From Sinomonas albida (GTDB lineage Bacteria; Actinomycetota; Actinomycetes; Actinomycetales; Micrococcaceae), in the NCBI RefSeq assembly GCF_004919045.1, contig NZ_SWDW01000005.1:62001-126000 (forward strand): DNA of 64,000 bases. Direction: 5' to 3'. The translations under genes were made by a program, and so were the position numbers. Positions 52,123 through 61,834 of the stretch are shown here, in pieces. The notes under the pieces are model-generated. The model had not been told where the DNA came from, did not search any database, and saw only the letters and a list, made by a program, of their open reading frames with translations. Within the stretch, counting starts at the first letter, position 1. Every line of letters begins with the position of its first letter.

Positions 52123-54699
52123 TTACGTCTCTAGCCTTGCACGCGGAGGGGCCGCGGGCGGAGGAGCGCCGCCCGCGCGGCGGGCCATCTCGGCGAGCTG
52201 CTGGCGCGTGGAGGCCCCGGTCTTCCGGAGCCCGTTGGAGATGTGGCTTTCGACCGTCCGGACGCTGAGCCCGAGCTGGGCGGCGATGTCCTGATTGGAG
52301 CGCTGTTCGGCGAGGAGCGCGATCTCGGCCTCGCGGGCCGTGAGTATGGGCGCCGCGCCGCTCGGCCCGAAGGAGATGAACTGGCCCTCCGTGGGGAAGC
52401 GGACCACGAAGGATCTGATCGCGCGTTCGAGGGCCGCCACGGTGTGCCCGCCCTCTCCGCTCAGCCGGTATCGCTTCGCGGCGCCGTGGAGGAGCATCGT
52501 GATCTGGTACGTGTCGTCGTCCGGGAAGTAGCCCTCCAGAAGCTGCACGAGGTGCGGAAGGTCCACGCCGATCACGGCATCGGCGATCGCGAGGAGCTGG
52601 CGGTGCTGCGTCGAGCCGCGCTCGTCGAGGATGCCCTGAAGACGTGCCTTGACTCTGGGTCCGGGGAGCAGGCATAGGGTGAAGAGTCCCGTGTACGTCG
52701 CCTCGAGGACGTAGCCGTGGAGGAGCTGCTCGTCGATGAGCCGGCTCGCCTCGTCGTCGAACCTCGCCGCGCTCGCCGGCTGCTGCCGCACCAGGTCGTA
52801 GACGCCCTTGCCGGTGCCCGGCAGGGCGCCGACGTCCCGTGCGGGCGTCCCCAGCTGTGCCGCTGGCGACGACGGGTGCCGTACCGAGGAGAGGCGCACC
52901 ATCGCGTTGTACAGCGACTCGACGAGGAAGCCCGGGCGGCCGAGCGCGAACGTGGTGGCCATGACATACTCGGCCTCGACGAACAGCCCGCGGGAGAAGA
53001 GGGCGACGGCGGCGACGTAGCTCTGGGTGACGAGGCTGAACTGGTCGACGGCGTGCTGGGCGTCGCGGCGCCGCTCGAGCGAGTACACGATCGCCTCGTC
53101 GATGCGGCCGGCCGCGAACAGCGCGAACGCGCGGATGAGGGAATCGAACCGGGGGAGGCCGTCGAAGCCCACCGCCTTGTCCGCCATGAGGAGCGCCTCC
53201 TCGGGGCGGAACCGGAACAGCTCGAGGAGACCCCGCACCGCGGGCACCACGCCGCTCGTCGGATTCCGGTGGGTCCAGCGGGCGAACGCCTCGTCGAGGT
53301 CCGCGGGAACGCGGTCGTAAGAGGCTTCCAGGAGGAGCGACCAGGCCTCGGCCTCCGCAGCCCAGCCCGGCTCGGCCTCGGCGAACCGGGCCATGAGGGC
53401 CGTCGCTTCCTCGAGATCTTCGCCGTTGAGGGCGACCCACAGCGAGTGGGTCATGGTGAAGAACAGGCGGTCCTCCGGGTTGCTGTTCGTGGGGTCAGTG
53501 TGCGCGAAGACCTCCTCCACGCGAGCGCGGTCGATCGGCGCGCCCCAGTACACGCGCAGGAAGGCGACGGCGTTGGACATGCTCCGGTCGGCGTCCCACG
53601 CGCTGTAGTAGAGGCGCCCCAGATCGTCGAGCCGATTGTGGAAGTACTGGGACGCAGAGTGGCTCCCGTTCATCTCCTCGCGGAGCGCCGCGATGGCCGC
53701 GGAAGCGTCCGCCGCGCTCGGCTGGGCGAGGTCAAGGTGCGAGGAGGCGAAAGCCTCGGTGATCGCGCTCCGGAGGATCTTCCGCGACGTGCCGATGTGG
53801 CCCTTGAGATAGTCCTCGACGACCGGCGGGAACACCGAGACGAAGAGCGCGCCGTCCTGGCCCGGCACCACGGAGACGAGGCCGCGGTGCTCGAGCCGGT
53901 CGAGCAGGTCGGGGCCGACCGTGGCGAGCAGCCGCTCGAGCGGGCCCGGGCCAACGAGCGCCATCGTGTTGAGAGCGCGGGACTCTTCGTCGCTGAGGCC
54001 GTGGAGCAGAGCCTCGACCGTGCTGTGGAGATGCACGTTCATGAGGGTGCCGCCGTTGAGGCACCACCGGCCGTCCCTGAGCACGAGGCGCTCGCCGAGC
54101 GCCGCCGTCTCGACGATGCGGACGGCGAGCCGCAGATTGCCGCCGGAGGAGGCGAGCACGCGCGCCGCGACGTCGACGTCCGCGGGGGCGCCCAGCATCT
54201 CCGCGATGAGGGCGTTGACCTGCTCGTAGCGCAGCGACGGGATGGCAACCGTGGCCTGCGGCCAGCGGCCCAGCGCCGCCGTGGCGGGGGTTGAGGTTCG
54301 GAAGGGCACGTCCCCGGTGGTCACGACCACCGGGACGCCGGTGCGGTTCTGCACGATGTCGATGACGGAGAGCGACTCGCGGTCCAGGTTGTCCACGTCG
54401 TCGAGCACGATCACGCGGCTGCCGGATCGCGAGAGGTGCTCGGCGAGGAGGTCGGCGACGCCGAGGACCCCCACCGCGCGGGAGCGGAGGTCGAGGCCGA
54501 GCGATAGGACGCCGGCGAACTGTACGGATTGCAGCGCGGGGCCCGCGAAGATGCAGTAGACCGCGGTTCCGCGTTGCTCGAGCTCCTCGACGAGGCGTTT
54601 GGCGACCGCGGTCCGCCCGCTTCCGGGCGCGCCGACGATCCGCACGCCGAGGCCGCGTGCGAGGTAGCGCAGGGCGCTGCTGAGTTCCTGTTCGAACAA
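52123..54699 (-). CDS. Large LuxR-family ATPase regulator (MalT/LAL-like)
   Basis: About 858 residues. N-terminal AAA+ NTPase: Walker [18 protein letters not shown] (near residue 25), Walker [12 protein letters not shown], then long helical repeats (about 300-760). The C-terminal LuxR helix-turn-helix is [42 protein letters not shown]. Ligand unknown. TTG 54699 (GAGAAAGG upstream) puts Walker A near the N-terminus as in the family; GTG 54825 is in frame upstream. It diverges from upp. Confidence 0.9.
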   Translation of the reverse strand: MFEQELSSALRYLARGLGVRIVGAPGSGRTAVAKRLVEELEQRGTAVYCIFAGPALQSVQFAGVLSLGLDLRSRAVGVLGVADLLAEHLSRSGSRVIVLDDVDNLDRESLSVIDIVQNRTGVPVVVTTGDVPFRTSTPATAALGRWPQATVAIPSLRYEQVNALIAEMLGAPADVDVAARVLASSGGNLRLAVRIVETAALGERLVLRDGRWCLNGGTLMNVHLHSTVEALLHGLSDEESRALNTMALVGPGPLERLLATVGPDLLDRLEHRGLVSVVPGQDGALFVSVFPPVVEDYLKGHIGTSRKILRSAITEAFASSHLDLAQPSAADASAAIAALREEMNGSHSASQYFHNRLDDLGRLYYSAWDADRSMSNAVAFLRVYWGAPIDRARVEEVFAHTDPTNSNPEDRLFFTMTHSLWVALNGEDLEEATALMARFAEAEPGWAAEAEAWSLLLEASYDRVPADLDEAFARWTHRNPTSGVVPAVRGLLELFRFRPEEALLMADKAVGFDGLPRFDSLIRAFALFAAGRIDEAIVYSLERRRDAQHAVDQFSLVTQSYVAAVALFSRGLFVEAEYVMATTFALGRPGFLVESLYNAMVRLSSVRHPSSPAAQLGTPARDVGALPGTGKGVYDLVRQQPASAARFDDEASRLIDEQLLHGYVLEATYTGLFTLCLLPGPRVKARLQGILDERGSTQHRQLLAIADAVIGVDLPHLVQLLEGYFPDDDTYQITMLLHGAAKRYRLSGEGGHTVAALERAIRSFVVRFPTEGQFISFGPSGAAPILTAREAEIALLAEQRSNQDIAAQLGLSVRTVESHISNGLRKTGASTRQQLAEMARRAGGAPPPAAPPRARLET

Positions 54700-54833
54700 G
54701 CCGGGGCCTTTCTCACGTGTGTGGCCCCCCGACACTGAGCAAGAGGCGATCGCGGCCCGGGCATGACGCGGGTTTCCCGAGGTTTTCGGAGTCCGGGCGG
54801 CTGCCCCGGACGGCCCTGCCGTCACCGCCGGAT

Positions 54834-54839
54834 GATAAT
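54834..54839 (+). promoter_or_regulatory. -10 box GATAAT of upp
   Basis: TGATGATAAT carries a GATAAT -10 box 9 bases before the upp ATG, so transcription would begin at or within three bases of the start codon. No ribosome site is present, consistent with leaderless upp mRNA. Confidence 0.55.
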
Positions 54840-54848
54840 TTGGCAGCC

Positions 54849-55484
54849 ATGCGCACTCTCGTCGTCGACCACCCGCTCGTCGCCCACAAACTGACGGTCC
54901 TGCGGGACAAGAACACGCCCAGCCCCGTGTTCCGGCAGCTGACGGAGGAGCTTGTGACGCTCCTCGCCTACGAGGCGACCCGGGAGGTCCGCACCCAGCC
55001 GGTCACGATCGAGACCCCCATCGCCACGACCATCGGGACGGCCTTCACGAAGCCGACTCCGCTCGTCGTCCCGATCCTGCGCGCCGGTCTCGGCATGCTC
55101 GAGGGCATGACGAAGCTCGTCCCGACGGCGGAGGTCGGCTTCCTGGGCATGGCGCGCGACGAGGAGACGCTCGACATCGTCACGTACGCCGAGCGGCTTC
55201 CCGAGGACCTCACCGGCCGGCAGGTGTTCGTGCTCGACCCCATGCTCGCGACCGGCGGGACGCTGAGCGAGGCCATCAAGTTCCTGTTCCGCCGCGGCGC
55301 GAGCGACGTGACGTGCATCTGCCTCCTCGCCGCGCCCGAGGGGCTCGCGCGGCTCGAGGCCGGTCTCGGCGACGCCAACGTCAAGATCGTGCTCGCCTCG
55401 ATTGACGAGCGCCTCAACGAGAAGGCGTACATCGTCCCCGGCCTCGGGGACGCGGGCGATCGCCTCTACGGGCTCGCGAAGTAG
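54849..55484 (+). CDS. upp: Uracil phosphoribosyltransferase
   Basis: 211 residues, full length. Pyrimidine salvage: uracil + PRPP to UMP. Start [35 protein letters not shown] loop [18 protein letters not shown]; uracil-site end [15 protein letters not shown]. Strong family match throughout. Followed by a hairpin terminator. Confidence 0.97.
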   Translation: MRTLVVDHPLVAHKLTVLRDKNTPSPVFRQLTEELVTLLAYEATREVRTQPVTIETPIATTIGTAFTKPTPLVVPILRAGLGMLEGMTKLVPTAEVGFLGMARDEETLDIVTYAERLPEDLTGRQVFVLDPMLATGGTLSEAIKFLFRRGASDVTCICLLAAPEGLARLEAGLGDANVKIVLASIDERLNEKAYIVPGLGDAGDRLYGLAK

Positions 55485-55490
55485 CGCGCC

Positions 55491-55553
55491 CCAACCCACG
55501 ACAACGGCGACGCTCCCCGGAAGGGGGGCGTCGCCGTCGTCGTTGATGTGGGG
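55491..55553 (+). terminator. Hairpin terminator after upp
   Basis: ACGGCGACGC and GCGTCGCCGT form a perfect 10-bp stem, extended inward by CCCC/GGGG around a GGAA loop and outward by CGAC/GTCG and CCCAC/GTGGG with mismatches. Confidence 0.75.
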
Positions 55554-55593
55554 CGAACCGTCGATTCGTGGTGAACCGCCCGAAACGGCAGGC

Positions 55594-56325
55594 CTAGTGC
55601 AGCGGCGCGAGGGGATTGAGCGGCTCCTGCGGGAGGCTCGACGGGATCGGCGGAAGCGGCACGGGCAGCGACGGAGGGGCGAGGCTCGGCAGGCCGGGGA
55701 GGGCCTTCTGCGAGGGGCTCGGCTCCGGTGCGGCCGGGACGGGGGCCTGCTGGGTCGGAGCGGCCGGGCTAGGCGTCGCGGCGTGGCTGGGCTCCACGGG
55801 CGCTTGGACGTTCGACGGCGCCGCGGGCTGCGCGGGCTCGGTCGGGACATCGGAGGTGTGCTCGGCCGGTGCGGGGGCATGGCCCGTCAGGACACCCAGA
55901 ACCGTCGAGACGCTCTGGTTGAGCGACGAACGGAAGCCCTCGTCCGCGGCCGCAGCGGCGGCCGTACCGCCGCCGATCGCGGCGGTGAGGGCCAGCGCGA
56001 CGGCGAGCGGGCGCCGTCGTCCGCGCCGCTTGGGAGGCACTGCGGCGCGGCGGGCACCTTGGGAAGCGCGCGACGCGCGGAACGCATCGAGCGAGATCGT
56101 CTTCGTCTCGGGCTCCGCGGACTGGGTCGCGGAGATTTCGCGGACAGGAGCCGCGGAGTCGACAAGGAGGGCCGCGACGGCGGCGCTCGGCTCGACAGGA
56201 CCGACGTGCGCGAGCGAGCGGAGGTCCTCGAGGAGAGGCCGCAGATCCTCGGCGCCCTCGGCCTCGGCGTCCGCGAGGAACTGCTCGATCACCAGGAGAT
56301 CTTCAGGATCGGGTGTCGGGTTCAT
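55594..56325 (-). CDS. Putative anti-sigma factor with proline-rich extracytoplasmic tail
   Basis: 243 residues: an acidic helical cytosolic N-terminus (about 1-95, EDLLVIEQFLADAEAEGAEDLRPLLEDLR), a basic patch KRRGRRRP, one membrane helix (about 103-125), then a Pro/Ala/Ser-rich exterior tail. It overlaps the sigma gene by 4 nt, the standard sigma/anti-sigma arrangement, but no zinc-binding HxxxCxxC is visible, so the assignment rests on context. Confidence 0.7.
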   Translation of the reverse strand: MNPTPDPEDLLVIEQFLADAEAEGAEDLRPLLEDLRSLAHVGPVEPSAAVAALLVDSAAPVREISATQSAEPETKTISLDAFRASRASQGARRAAVPPKRRGRRRPLAVALALTAAIGGGTAAAAAADEGFRSSLNQSVSTVLGVLTGHAPAPAEHTSDVPTEPAQPAAPSNVQAPVEPSHAATPSPAAPTQQAPVPAAPEPSPSQKALPGLPSLAPPSLPVPLPPIPSSLPQEPLNPLAPLH

Positions 56326-56894
56326 GAGTGGCTCTGTTCTGTGATGAGAGCTTGACTTCTGAGCGCGTCCAAGGCGCGCCGCTGAAGCTGTTTGATGGCG
56401 CCGGTGGTCCGGCCCATGACGGCGGCGGACTGTTCGATCGACAGATCCGCCACAACCCGCAGGAGCAGGACTTCGCGGTGGTCTTCTGTGAGCCCGTCGA
56501 GCAGGCTCATGACGCCGGTTCCAGCGAGGGCCGCCTCTTCCGCCGTGAGCGACGTGGTCCGGGGATCGTTCTCCGGATCGTGGGGGATGAGCGTGGGGGT
56601 GCGCTCGCGCCGGCGATAGTGATCGACCGTTCGGGAATGGGCGATCGTGAAGAGGAGGGCCTTCGCGCCGTCGAGGCCGCCTTTGAGGCCGGGCCCGGTG
56701 CCTTGGGGGTTGAGGCGCGAATAGAGCGAGAGGAAAACGTCCTGGGTGACGGCCTCGGGGTCGTCGACACCCCGGGCGCGCAGGTAGCCGAGCACGGAGG
56801 ATGAGAACGCTCGGTAGGCGGCCGTGAAGAGTTCGGCCTGGTCGCCAGAATCCACCGAGGGGTTCTCGCGGCAGGTCTCCTCTTGCTGCTCCAA
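56322..56894 (-). CDS. ECF-type RNA polymerase sigma factor
   Basis: 190 residues with region 2 (FTAAYRAFSSSVLGYLRARGVDDPEAVTQDVFLSLYSRL, LLFTIAHSRTVDHYRRRERTP) and region 4 (LTEDHREVLLLRVVADLSIEQSAAVMGRTTGAIKQLQRRALDALR). TTG 56894 has GGAGAAAGG eight bases upstream. Coupled by 4 nt to the putative anti-sigma gene. A secreted protein gene lies 145 bases upstream on the same strand and may be a target. Confidence 0.92.
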   Translation of the reverse strand: MEQQEETCRENPSVDSGDQAELFTAAYRAFSSSVLGYLRARGVDDPEAVTQDVFLSLYSRLNPQGTGPGLKGGLDGAKALLFTIAHSRTVDHYRRRERTPTLIPHDPENDPRTTSLTAEEAALAGTGVMSLLDGLTEDHREVLLLRVVADLSIEQSAAVMGRTTGAIKQLQRRALDALRSQALITEQSHS

Positions 56895-56973
56895 GCGGCT
56901 TACCTTTCTCCGTTCTGGCCGGCGCCGCTGCCCCCGTCGGGGCACGCGGACGCTGGTCTCTGGGCTGTCGGGT

Positions 56974-56999
56974 GGGGGCCCGGAACGGGCCGGGCCCCC
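56974..56999 (-). terminator. Hairpin terminator after the secreted protein gene
   Basis: GGGGGCCCGG and CCGGGCCCCC form a perfect 10-bp stem around AACGGG, 41 bases after the stop of the 57.0-57.7 kb gene and before the sigma gene. Confidence 0.75.
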
Positions 57000-57039
57000 G
57001 AAACGACTTGCCAGCCTACCTCAGTCGGCAGGGGAGGTG

Positions 57040-57666
57040 TTACGGCTGCACCGCGTTGGTGGCCTGGCTCGCGAGGCCCGAAGCCGCACCCGGGAGGGCC
57101 GGAGCTGAGGGGAGCGACGGGGTCGACGGCAGGGCCGGGACAGCCGGGACGGCGGGCGTCGACGGGAGCGTGACGGAGCCGTCCGCGTTGGCCGAGACGT
57201 TCGCGCCGCCCTGGGCCGAACCGGCAGCCGCGCCGGACTGCAGCTCGGTGGCGCAGTACGACGAGACGTTGGCGTCACCGTGCGCGAGGACCGAGAGGTT
57301 CTTGAGGTCCGTCGAGCCGGAGGTCAGGCCGCCGTGGACGAACGTCTGGCAGAGGTCCGTGATGTTGGCGGCGCTCAGGTTCGGCGTGCTCGGGAGACCG
57401 GCAGCCGGAGCCGAGGGGAGGGCCGGGGCGGACGGAGCCGCCGAGGCCGCCTGGCCCGCAGCCTTCTGAGCCGTTGCGGCGCCGTTGGCGGCCGTGGAGC
57501 TCACGTTGGGGGACGGCGCACCGATGAGGTCGTGCGCAGCCTGCTGGGCCGGGGTGGGAAGCGCGTTGGCGAAGGCCGCGGTGCCCGCACCGCCGAGGGT
57601 GATGGCGCTGACAGCGATGGCGCTGGCGGCAAGCTTGCTCGAAGCGATGACACTGAAGAAGGACAT
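57040..57666 (-). CDS. Secreted Ala/Pro/Ser-rich hypothetical protein
   Basis: 208 residues: signal peptide (about 1-33, KLAASAIAVSAITLGGAGTAAFANA), low-complexity PALPSAP repeats at about 75-95 and 160-190, and a central region with two cysteines (ITDLCQTFVHGG, VSSYCATEL) likely disulfide bonded. GAGGAG six bases before the ATG. Function unknown; possible target of the adjacent ECF sigma. Confidence 0.8.
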   Translation of the reverse strand: MSFFSVIASSKLAASAIAVSAITLGGAGTAAFANALPTPAQQAAHDLIGAPSPNVSSTAANGAATAQKAAGQAASAAPSAPALPSAPAAGLPSTPNLSAANITDLCQTFVHGGLTSGSTDLKNLSVLAHGDANVSSYCATELQSGAAAGSAQGGANVSANADGSVTLPSTPAVPAVPALPSTPSLPSAPALPGAASGLASQATNAVQP

Positions 57667-57790
57667 GAAAGGCTCCTCAGGAAGGGTTGAAGTGGATGGG
57701 AGGACCGCCGCGGTCGGTCCTACGCTCGGTTAACCGCCCGGTCTCCGAAGAAGGTCACGCGGGGAGAAGAATTTTTTTCGCGCTTCTTTC

Positions 57791-57813
57791 CTGCGGACGC
57801 GATCTGTCCGCAG
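57791..57813. other. Hairpin next to an A/T run
   Basis: CTGCGGAC-N7-GTCCGCAG, perfect 8-bp arms, follows AATTTTTTT (57771-57779) in the divergent gap upstream of the secreted protein and VOC genes. On the minus strand the run of A follows the hairpin, so it is not a terminator for either gene; probably regulatory. Confidence 0.4.
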
Positions 57814-57864
57814 CGGGTCCGCGAGACCTGTCCCCCGCGCCCCTCGGCGCCTAGCGTTGTGGGC

Positions 57865-58287
57865 ATGGAATGGAAGCTTGAACTGGTGTTCGTGCCGGTC
57901 TCCGACGTGGACCGAGCCAAGGATTTCTACGTCAATAAGGTGGGCTTCAACGCCGACTACGACGAGCGCGTCAACGAGAACCTGCGCTTCGTCCAGCTCA
58001 CCCCGCCGGGCTCCGGATGCTCGATCGCGATCGGGGAGGGGATCAACGACGCCCCTCCCGGCACCGCGCCCAGCCTCCAGCTCGTGGTGAGCGACATCCA
58101 GGCCGCCTACGACCAGCTCAAGGGCAACGGCGTGGACTGCAGCGAGATCGACGTCCAGGACTGGGGACACTTCGTGTACTTCCAGGACCCCGACGGGAAC
58201 AAGTGGGCCGTCCAGTACATCCCCTGGAAGAACGCGCAGGCGGCCGTGGACGCTCAGGTGTCCGAGACCGCTCAGCTCGCCGAGTAG
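57865..58287 (+). CDS. VOC-superfamily (glyoxalase/dioxygenase-like) protein
   Basis: 140 residues, one VOC module: WKLELVFVPVSDVDRAKDFYVNKVGFNADYD at the start and GHFVYFQDPDGNKWAVQ at the end. Possible metal sites are the Glu/His positions of these strands. Substrate unknown. A TAGCGT -10-like box (57852-57857) ends 7 bases before the ATG; likely leaderless, though a GTG two codons upstream is possible. Confidence 0.88.
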   Translation: MEWKLELVFVPVSDVDRAKDFYVNKVGFNADYDERVNENLRFVQLTPPGSGCSIAIGEGINDAPPGTAPSLQLVVSDIQAAYDQLKGNGVDCSEIDVQDWGHFVYFQDPDGNKWAVQYIPWKNAQAAVDAQVSETAQLAE

Positions 58288-58353
58288 CCGGGGCCACCTC
58301 GTCGCGGGGAGCTCATCGTGCTCCTCGCGAGGGGGCGACCCGGTTCGCCAGCC

Positions 58354-59367
58354 TCACGCCATGTCCGGACCCTTCCCGTTGCCCCGCCGATCCCGGGACT
58401 TCCGGCTCGGGGGCTCGTCAAACGTCACGTCGATGTGCTCGAAGCCCTTGATCCGCTGAGCCTCGGCCTGACGCGAGTAGGCCTTCTGGTCCTCGGGGGT
58501 GAGCTCCGCCTTGTCGGTGAACGGCGTGAGCAGGGAGCGCGGATGGAGCCCGTCGACCCGGACCACGTTGATCTCGACGCACAGGACCACGGCGACGGCG
58601 GCCAGGTAGAGGAACGCGAGCAGGCCGAGGACCACCGCGAAGACGCCGTTGATCGCGCTGGCCCGCCGTACCACGTTCTGGATGTATTCCGGGCTGAGCG
58701 ACTGCAGCAGCTGCCACGCCACGGCCGCGCCGAGCGCTCCCGGGAGGACTTGGCGGATGGTGAGCCTTCGCGAGGTGCCGATGCGGAAGGCGAGGATGAA
58801 TGCGCCCGCGTTCACGGCGACTGAGGCGGCCAGGAGCGCCACGCGTCCGGCAAGGCCGAGGGTGTCCGCGAAGCCGCCAAGGCCGGAGAGCACCGTCGAT
58901 CCCACGAGCGCCAGGCCGACCGTCCCCACGAGCAGCGCGCTCCGCCCGCGCGCCTTGAACGGGTCCGGGCGGCGATTGCGCGGCACGGCCCACGCCGTGT
59001 TCATCGCATGTTGAATCGCCTGGCCCACGCCGAGGCACCCGTAGACCGCGCCGAGGATGCCGATCACCACGCCCGCGGTCCCGCCGCCGAGCCCCTTCGG
59101 CTCCGCGAGCTGCGATCCGATGACCGGGAACTCGCCGAGCGCGGAGCGCATGACCTCCGCGCGCAGATCGGGGCTGCCGGAGAGCACGACGCTGAGGCCA
59201 GTCGAGAGGAGGAGCAGCAGCGGGAACAGCGAGACGAAGGCGTAGTAGGTGATGAGGGCGGCGAGGAAGGGCCCGTGGTCGTCCATGTACTTGTAGATCA
59301 CCGCAAGCGGGTACCCGGCCCACGGGTGCTTTCGCTGGAGGGCGTCCCAGCGCTCCACTGATCCCAT
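58354..59367 (-). CDS. YihY/virulence factor BrkB family membrane protein
   Basis: 337 residues with six hydrophobic segments and family blocks KYMDDHGPFLAALITYYAFVSLFPLLLLL (TM1), GVVIGILGAVYGCLGVGQAIQHAMNTAWAVPRNRRP (TM3), LPGALGAAVAWQLLQ and INGVFAVVLGLLAFLYLAAVAVVLCVEINVV. Charged C-terminal tail. GGAGGG just upstream supports ATG 59367. Convergent with the VOC gene. Confidence 0.93.
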   Translation of the reverse strand: MGSVERWDALQRKHPWAGYPLAVIYKYMDDHGPFLAALITYYAFVSLFPLLLLLSTGLSVVLSGSPDLRAEVMRSALGEFPVIGSQLAEPKGLGGGTAGVVIGILGAVYGCLGVGQAIQHAMNTAWAVPRNRRPDPFKARGRSALLVGTVGLALVGSTVLSGLGGFADTLGLAGRVALLAASVAVNAGAFILAFRIGTSRRLTIRQVLPGALGAAVAWQLLQSLSPEYIQNVVRRASAINGVFAVVLGLLAFLYLAAVAVVLCVEINVVRVDGLHPRSLLTPFTDKAELTPEDQKAYSRQAEAQRIKGFEHIDVTFDEPPSRKSRDRRGNGKGPDMA

Positions 59368-59536
59368 TGCACCCTCCGTCCGGCTCCCGTTCCGGATGCC
59401 GGAAGCCTGCTCGCGCAATCCATCCTGCCCTCTTCAGCAGGGTCTGCGACACGTGGCGGCGGTGCGTCGGCGCTTTTCTGAGGCTTCGCTACTCTTTTCG
59501 GCCTCCTGGCGCAGGGCCCCACACGCACGAAGGCCC

Positions 59537-59563
59537 TGGCCCTCTCCGGCTCGGAGAGGGCCA
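59537..59563. terminator. Hairpin terminator
   Basis: TGGCCCTCTCC and GGAGAGGGCCA, perfect 11-bp arms with a 5-nt loop, 40 bases after the stop of the minus-strand GT39 gene; GCTTTT follows on the plus strand. Confidence 0.8.
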
Positions 59564-59602
59564 CGGCTTTTGCTGACGGCGCGTTATCGGAGCCCGGGGC
59601 GG

Positions 59603-61834
59603 TCAGCTCCCGAGCGCGTAGACCGTCGTGTTGCCGATGGTCTGCGCCTGGAAGTTGGCCTGGACCCACTGCCCGATCAGCTGCGCATCGTTCGATCCGG
59701 TGCCTCCCTGCATGAGGCTGGCTGCGATGAAGTAGTGGATCTTGCCTTCGTTGACGAGCTGCTGGAACTGGGCGAGCGTCGGGGCCGGGTCTGTGCCGTT
59801 GAACCCGCCGATAGCCATGACGGGGAGCTGCGAGGCGAGCTGATACCCCGCGGCATTGTTCGAACCGACGACGGCGGCCGCCCACGTGTACTTCGACGCG
59901 TTCGTCTGCAGGGCGGTCACCAGGGCGGACGACGGCGTGGGGGCACCCAGGAGGCCACCCGCGCCTCCGCGCCCGCCGCCGAAGCCGCCGGGCTGTCCGC
60001 CCGCGCCGCCGGCGCCACTCGCGAACGGGGTGCCAGTGCCGCCCTGTGTGCCTGTGCCGTTCTGTGTGCCTGTGCCGCCCTGAGTGCCCGTGCCGCCCTG
60101 AGTTCCGGTGCCGCCTTGGCCGAAGCCGGGGGACGTGCCCTGGGCGCCGTTCTGCGAGAATCCGAGGAAGCCCTGGCCGTTGCGCTGGCCGCCGAATCCG
60201 CCACGGCCGCCGAAGCCACCGAAGCCGGACGATGGCCCGGCCGTGACGATCGCGCCCGAGTGGGCGGTTGAAACCGTGTCGAGCGTGAACGCGAACGGGC
60301 CGGCGAGGGCCGCGACGAGGGCGAGCGCCGCCGTCGTCGGTCCTGCGGGCTTCGGGAGCCGCGCGCCGAAGCCGCCTGCGGCGATCGCCGCGGCCGCCAC
60401 GAGCGCAGCAAGCGCCACGGCCCACGCGAGCCACGGGACGAACCCGGACGCGCGGTTGAGCAGGACCACGCCCATGATGCCCGCGGCGGCGACGCCCGCG
60501 GCGAGCGCGGAGGCCTCGACCGGGTACCTTCGCCGATGCCACAGGATCCCGCCGCCAAGCCCGGCGAGGGCCGAGATGCCGGGAGCGAGCGCCACGGAGT
60601 AGTACTCGTGGATGATGCCGTGCATGAGGCTGAAGGTCAGCCCCGTGACGAGCACCCACCCGCCCCACGCCACCACGGAGGCCCGCACGGCGTCCGTGCG
60701 CGGCGCGCGCCGCCCCACCCAGAGAAGGGCGGCGCCGAGGATGAGCGAGGCGGGCAGGAGCCACGCGATCTGGCCCCCGAACGTCGACGAGAACAGCCGG
60801 AGAAGCCCCGGCTGGCCCCAGCCGTTGCCGCCGCCCACGGAGCCGACCTCGTCCCCGCTCAGCCGGCCGAAGCCGTTGTAGCCGAACGTGAGCTCGAGGA
60901 TCGAGTTGGTCTGCGAGCCGCCGATGAACGGCCGGGCGCTCGCGGGGATGAGCATGACGGCCACGATCCACCAGCCCGCGGAGACGACCATCGCGCCGAG
61001 GGCGCCCAAGAGGTGCAGGAGCCGCCGGACCATGCGGTGCGGCGCGGCCCAGAGGTACGCCGCCGCGAAGCCCGGTACGACGAGGAAGACCTGGAGCTGC
61101 TTCGTGAGGAAGCCGAAGCCGAGGAGCACGCCCGCGATGACGATCCAGCGCGCCCGGCCGCTCTGGACCGAGCGGATGGTCGCGTAGCCCGCAGCCGTCA
61201 TGAGGAGCACGAGCAGTGCGTCAGGGTTGTTGAAGCGGAACATGAGCGCCGCGACGGGCGTGAGCGCGAGCGCCGCGGCCGCGACAAGGCCCGCGCCGTG
61301 GGCGGCGCGGTCGTTCCCGGTCGCGGGGCGGGCGGCGCGCCGGACCGCGAGGTACAGGATCCACGCCGTGCCGACGCCCATGAGGGCCTCGGGGACGAGG
61401 ACCGACCACGAGCTGAGGCGGAAGATCCGGACGGAGAGGTCCATGACCCAGAGCGACGCCGGGGGCTTGTCCACCGTGATGGCGTTCGCGGCGTCGGACG
61501 AGCCGAAGAAGAACGCCTCCCAGTTCTGGCTGCCGGCCTGGGCTGCGGCGCTGTAGAACGCGTTGGCCCAGCCGCTCGCGGCGAGGTTCCAGAGATACAG
61601 AACCCCCACGCCCAGCAGAAGCAGGGCCAGCTCAACCCGGTGACGGAGTGACCCCACCGTCGCACCGATGCCGCGGCCCGTGAGACGGCGGAGCAGCGGA
61701 CGGTGGGGAGCCGCGTCGGAGGGCGATGAGGGAACCCAGCGACCGGGGTCGCTCGCGGTGGAGCCGCCGGTGGTGGCCCCGGCCCCCGAGGGGGAGCCGG
61801 GGACCACTACCGGGTGAGACTCGGTCTGCGTCAT
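59603..61834 (-). CDS. Glycosyltransferase family 39 (ArnT/PMT-like) membrane protein, downstream copy
   Basis: 743 residues: an Ala/Ser/Pro-rich cytosolic start, then about 12 membrane helices. Catalytic loop signature ANAITVDKPPASLWVMDL (acidic residue near position 110 for the polyprenyl-phosphate sugar donor), FRFNNPDALLVLLM. A Gly-rich region near residues 590-640 carries four GTGTQG repeats (minisatellite in DNA). A C-terminal extracytoplasmic domain follows (TPSSALVTALQTNASKYTWAAAVVGSNNAAGYQLAS). Start ATG overlaps the upstream gene stop (TGATG). Confidence 0.92.
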   Translation of the reverse strand: MTQTESHPVVVPGSPSGAGATTGGSTASDPGRWVPSSPSDAAPHRPLLRRLTGRGIGATVGSLRHRVELALLLLGVGVLYLWNLAASGWANAFYSAAAQAGSQNWEAFFFGSSDAANAITVDKPPASLWVMDLSVRIFRLSSWSVLVPEALMGVGTAWILYLAVRRAARPATGNDRAAHGAGLVAAAALALTPVAALMFRFNNPDALLVLLMTAAGYATIRSVQSGRARWIVIAGVLLGFGFLTKQLQVFLVVPGFAAAYLWAAPHRMVRRLLHLLGALGAMVVSAGWWIVAVMLIPASARPFIGGSQTNSILELTFGYNGFGRLSGDEVGSVGGGNGWGQPGLLRLFSSTFGGQIAWLLPASLILGAALLWVGRRAPRTDAVRASVVAWGGWVLVTGLTFSLMHGIIHEYYSVALAPGISALAGLGGGILWHRRRYPVEASALAAGVAAAGIMGVVLLNRASGFVPWLAWAVALAALVAAAAIAAGGFGARLPKPAGPTTAALALVAALAGPFAFTLDTVSTAHSGAIVTAGPSSGFGGFGGRGGFGGQRNGQGFLGFSQNGAQGTSPGFGQGGTGTQGGTGTQGGTGTQNGTGTQGGTGTPFASGAGGAGGQPGGFGGGRGGAGGLLGAPTPSSALVTALQTNASKYTWAAAVVGSNNAAGYQLASQLPVMAIGGFNGTDPAPTLAQFQQLVNEGKIHYFIAASLMQGGTGSNDAQLIGQWVQANFQAQTIGNTTVYALGS
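60036..60107 (-). repeat. 18-bp minisatellite, four units
   Basis: Units GTGCCGCCCTGTGTGCCT-like at 60036, 60054, 60072 and 60090, with a partial fifth. Each encodes GTGTQG (with small changes) in the GT39 protein; the 18-bp length keeps frame when copy number changes. Confidence 0.9.
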
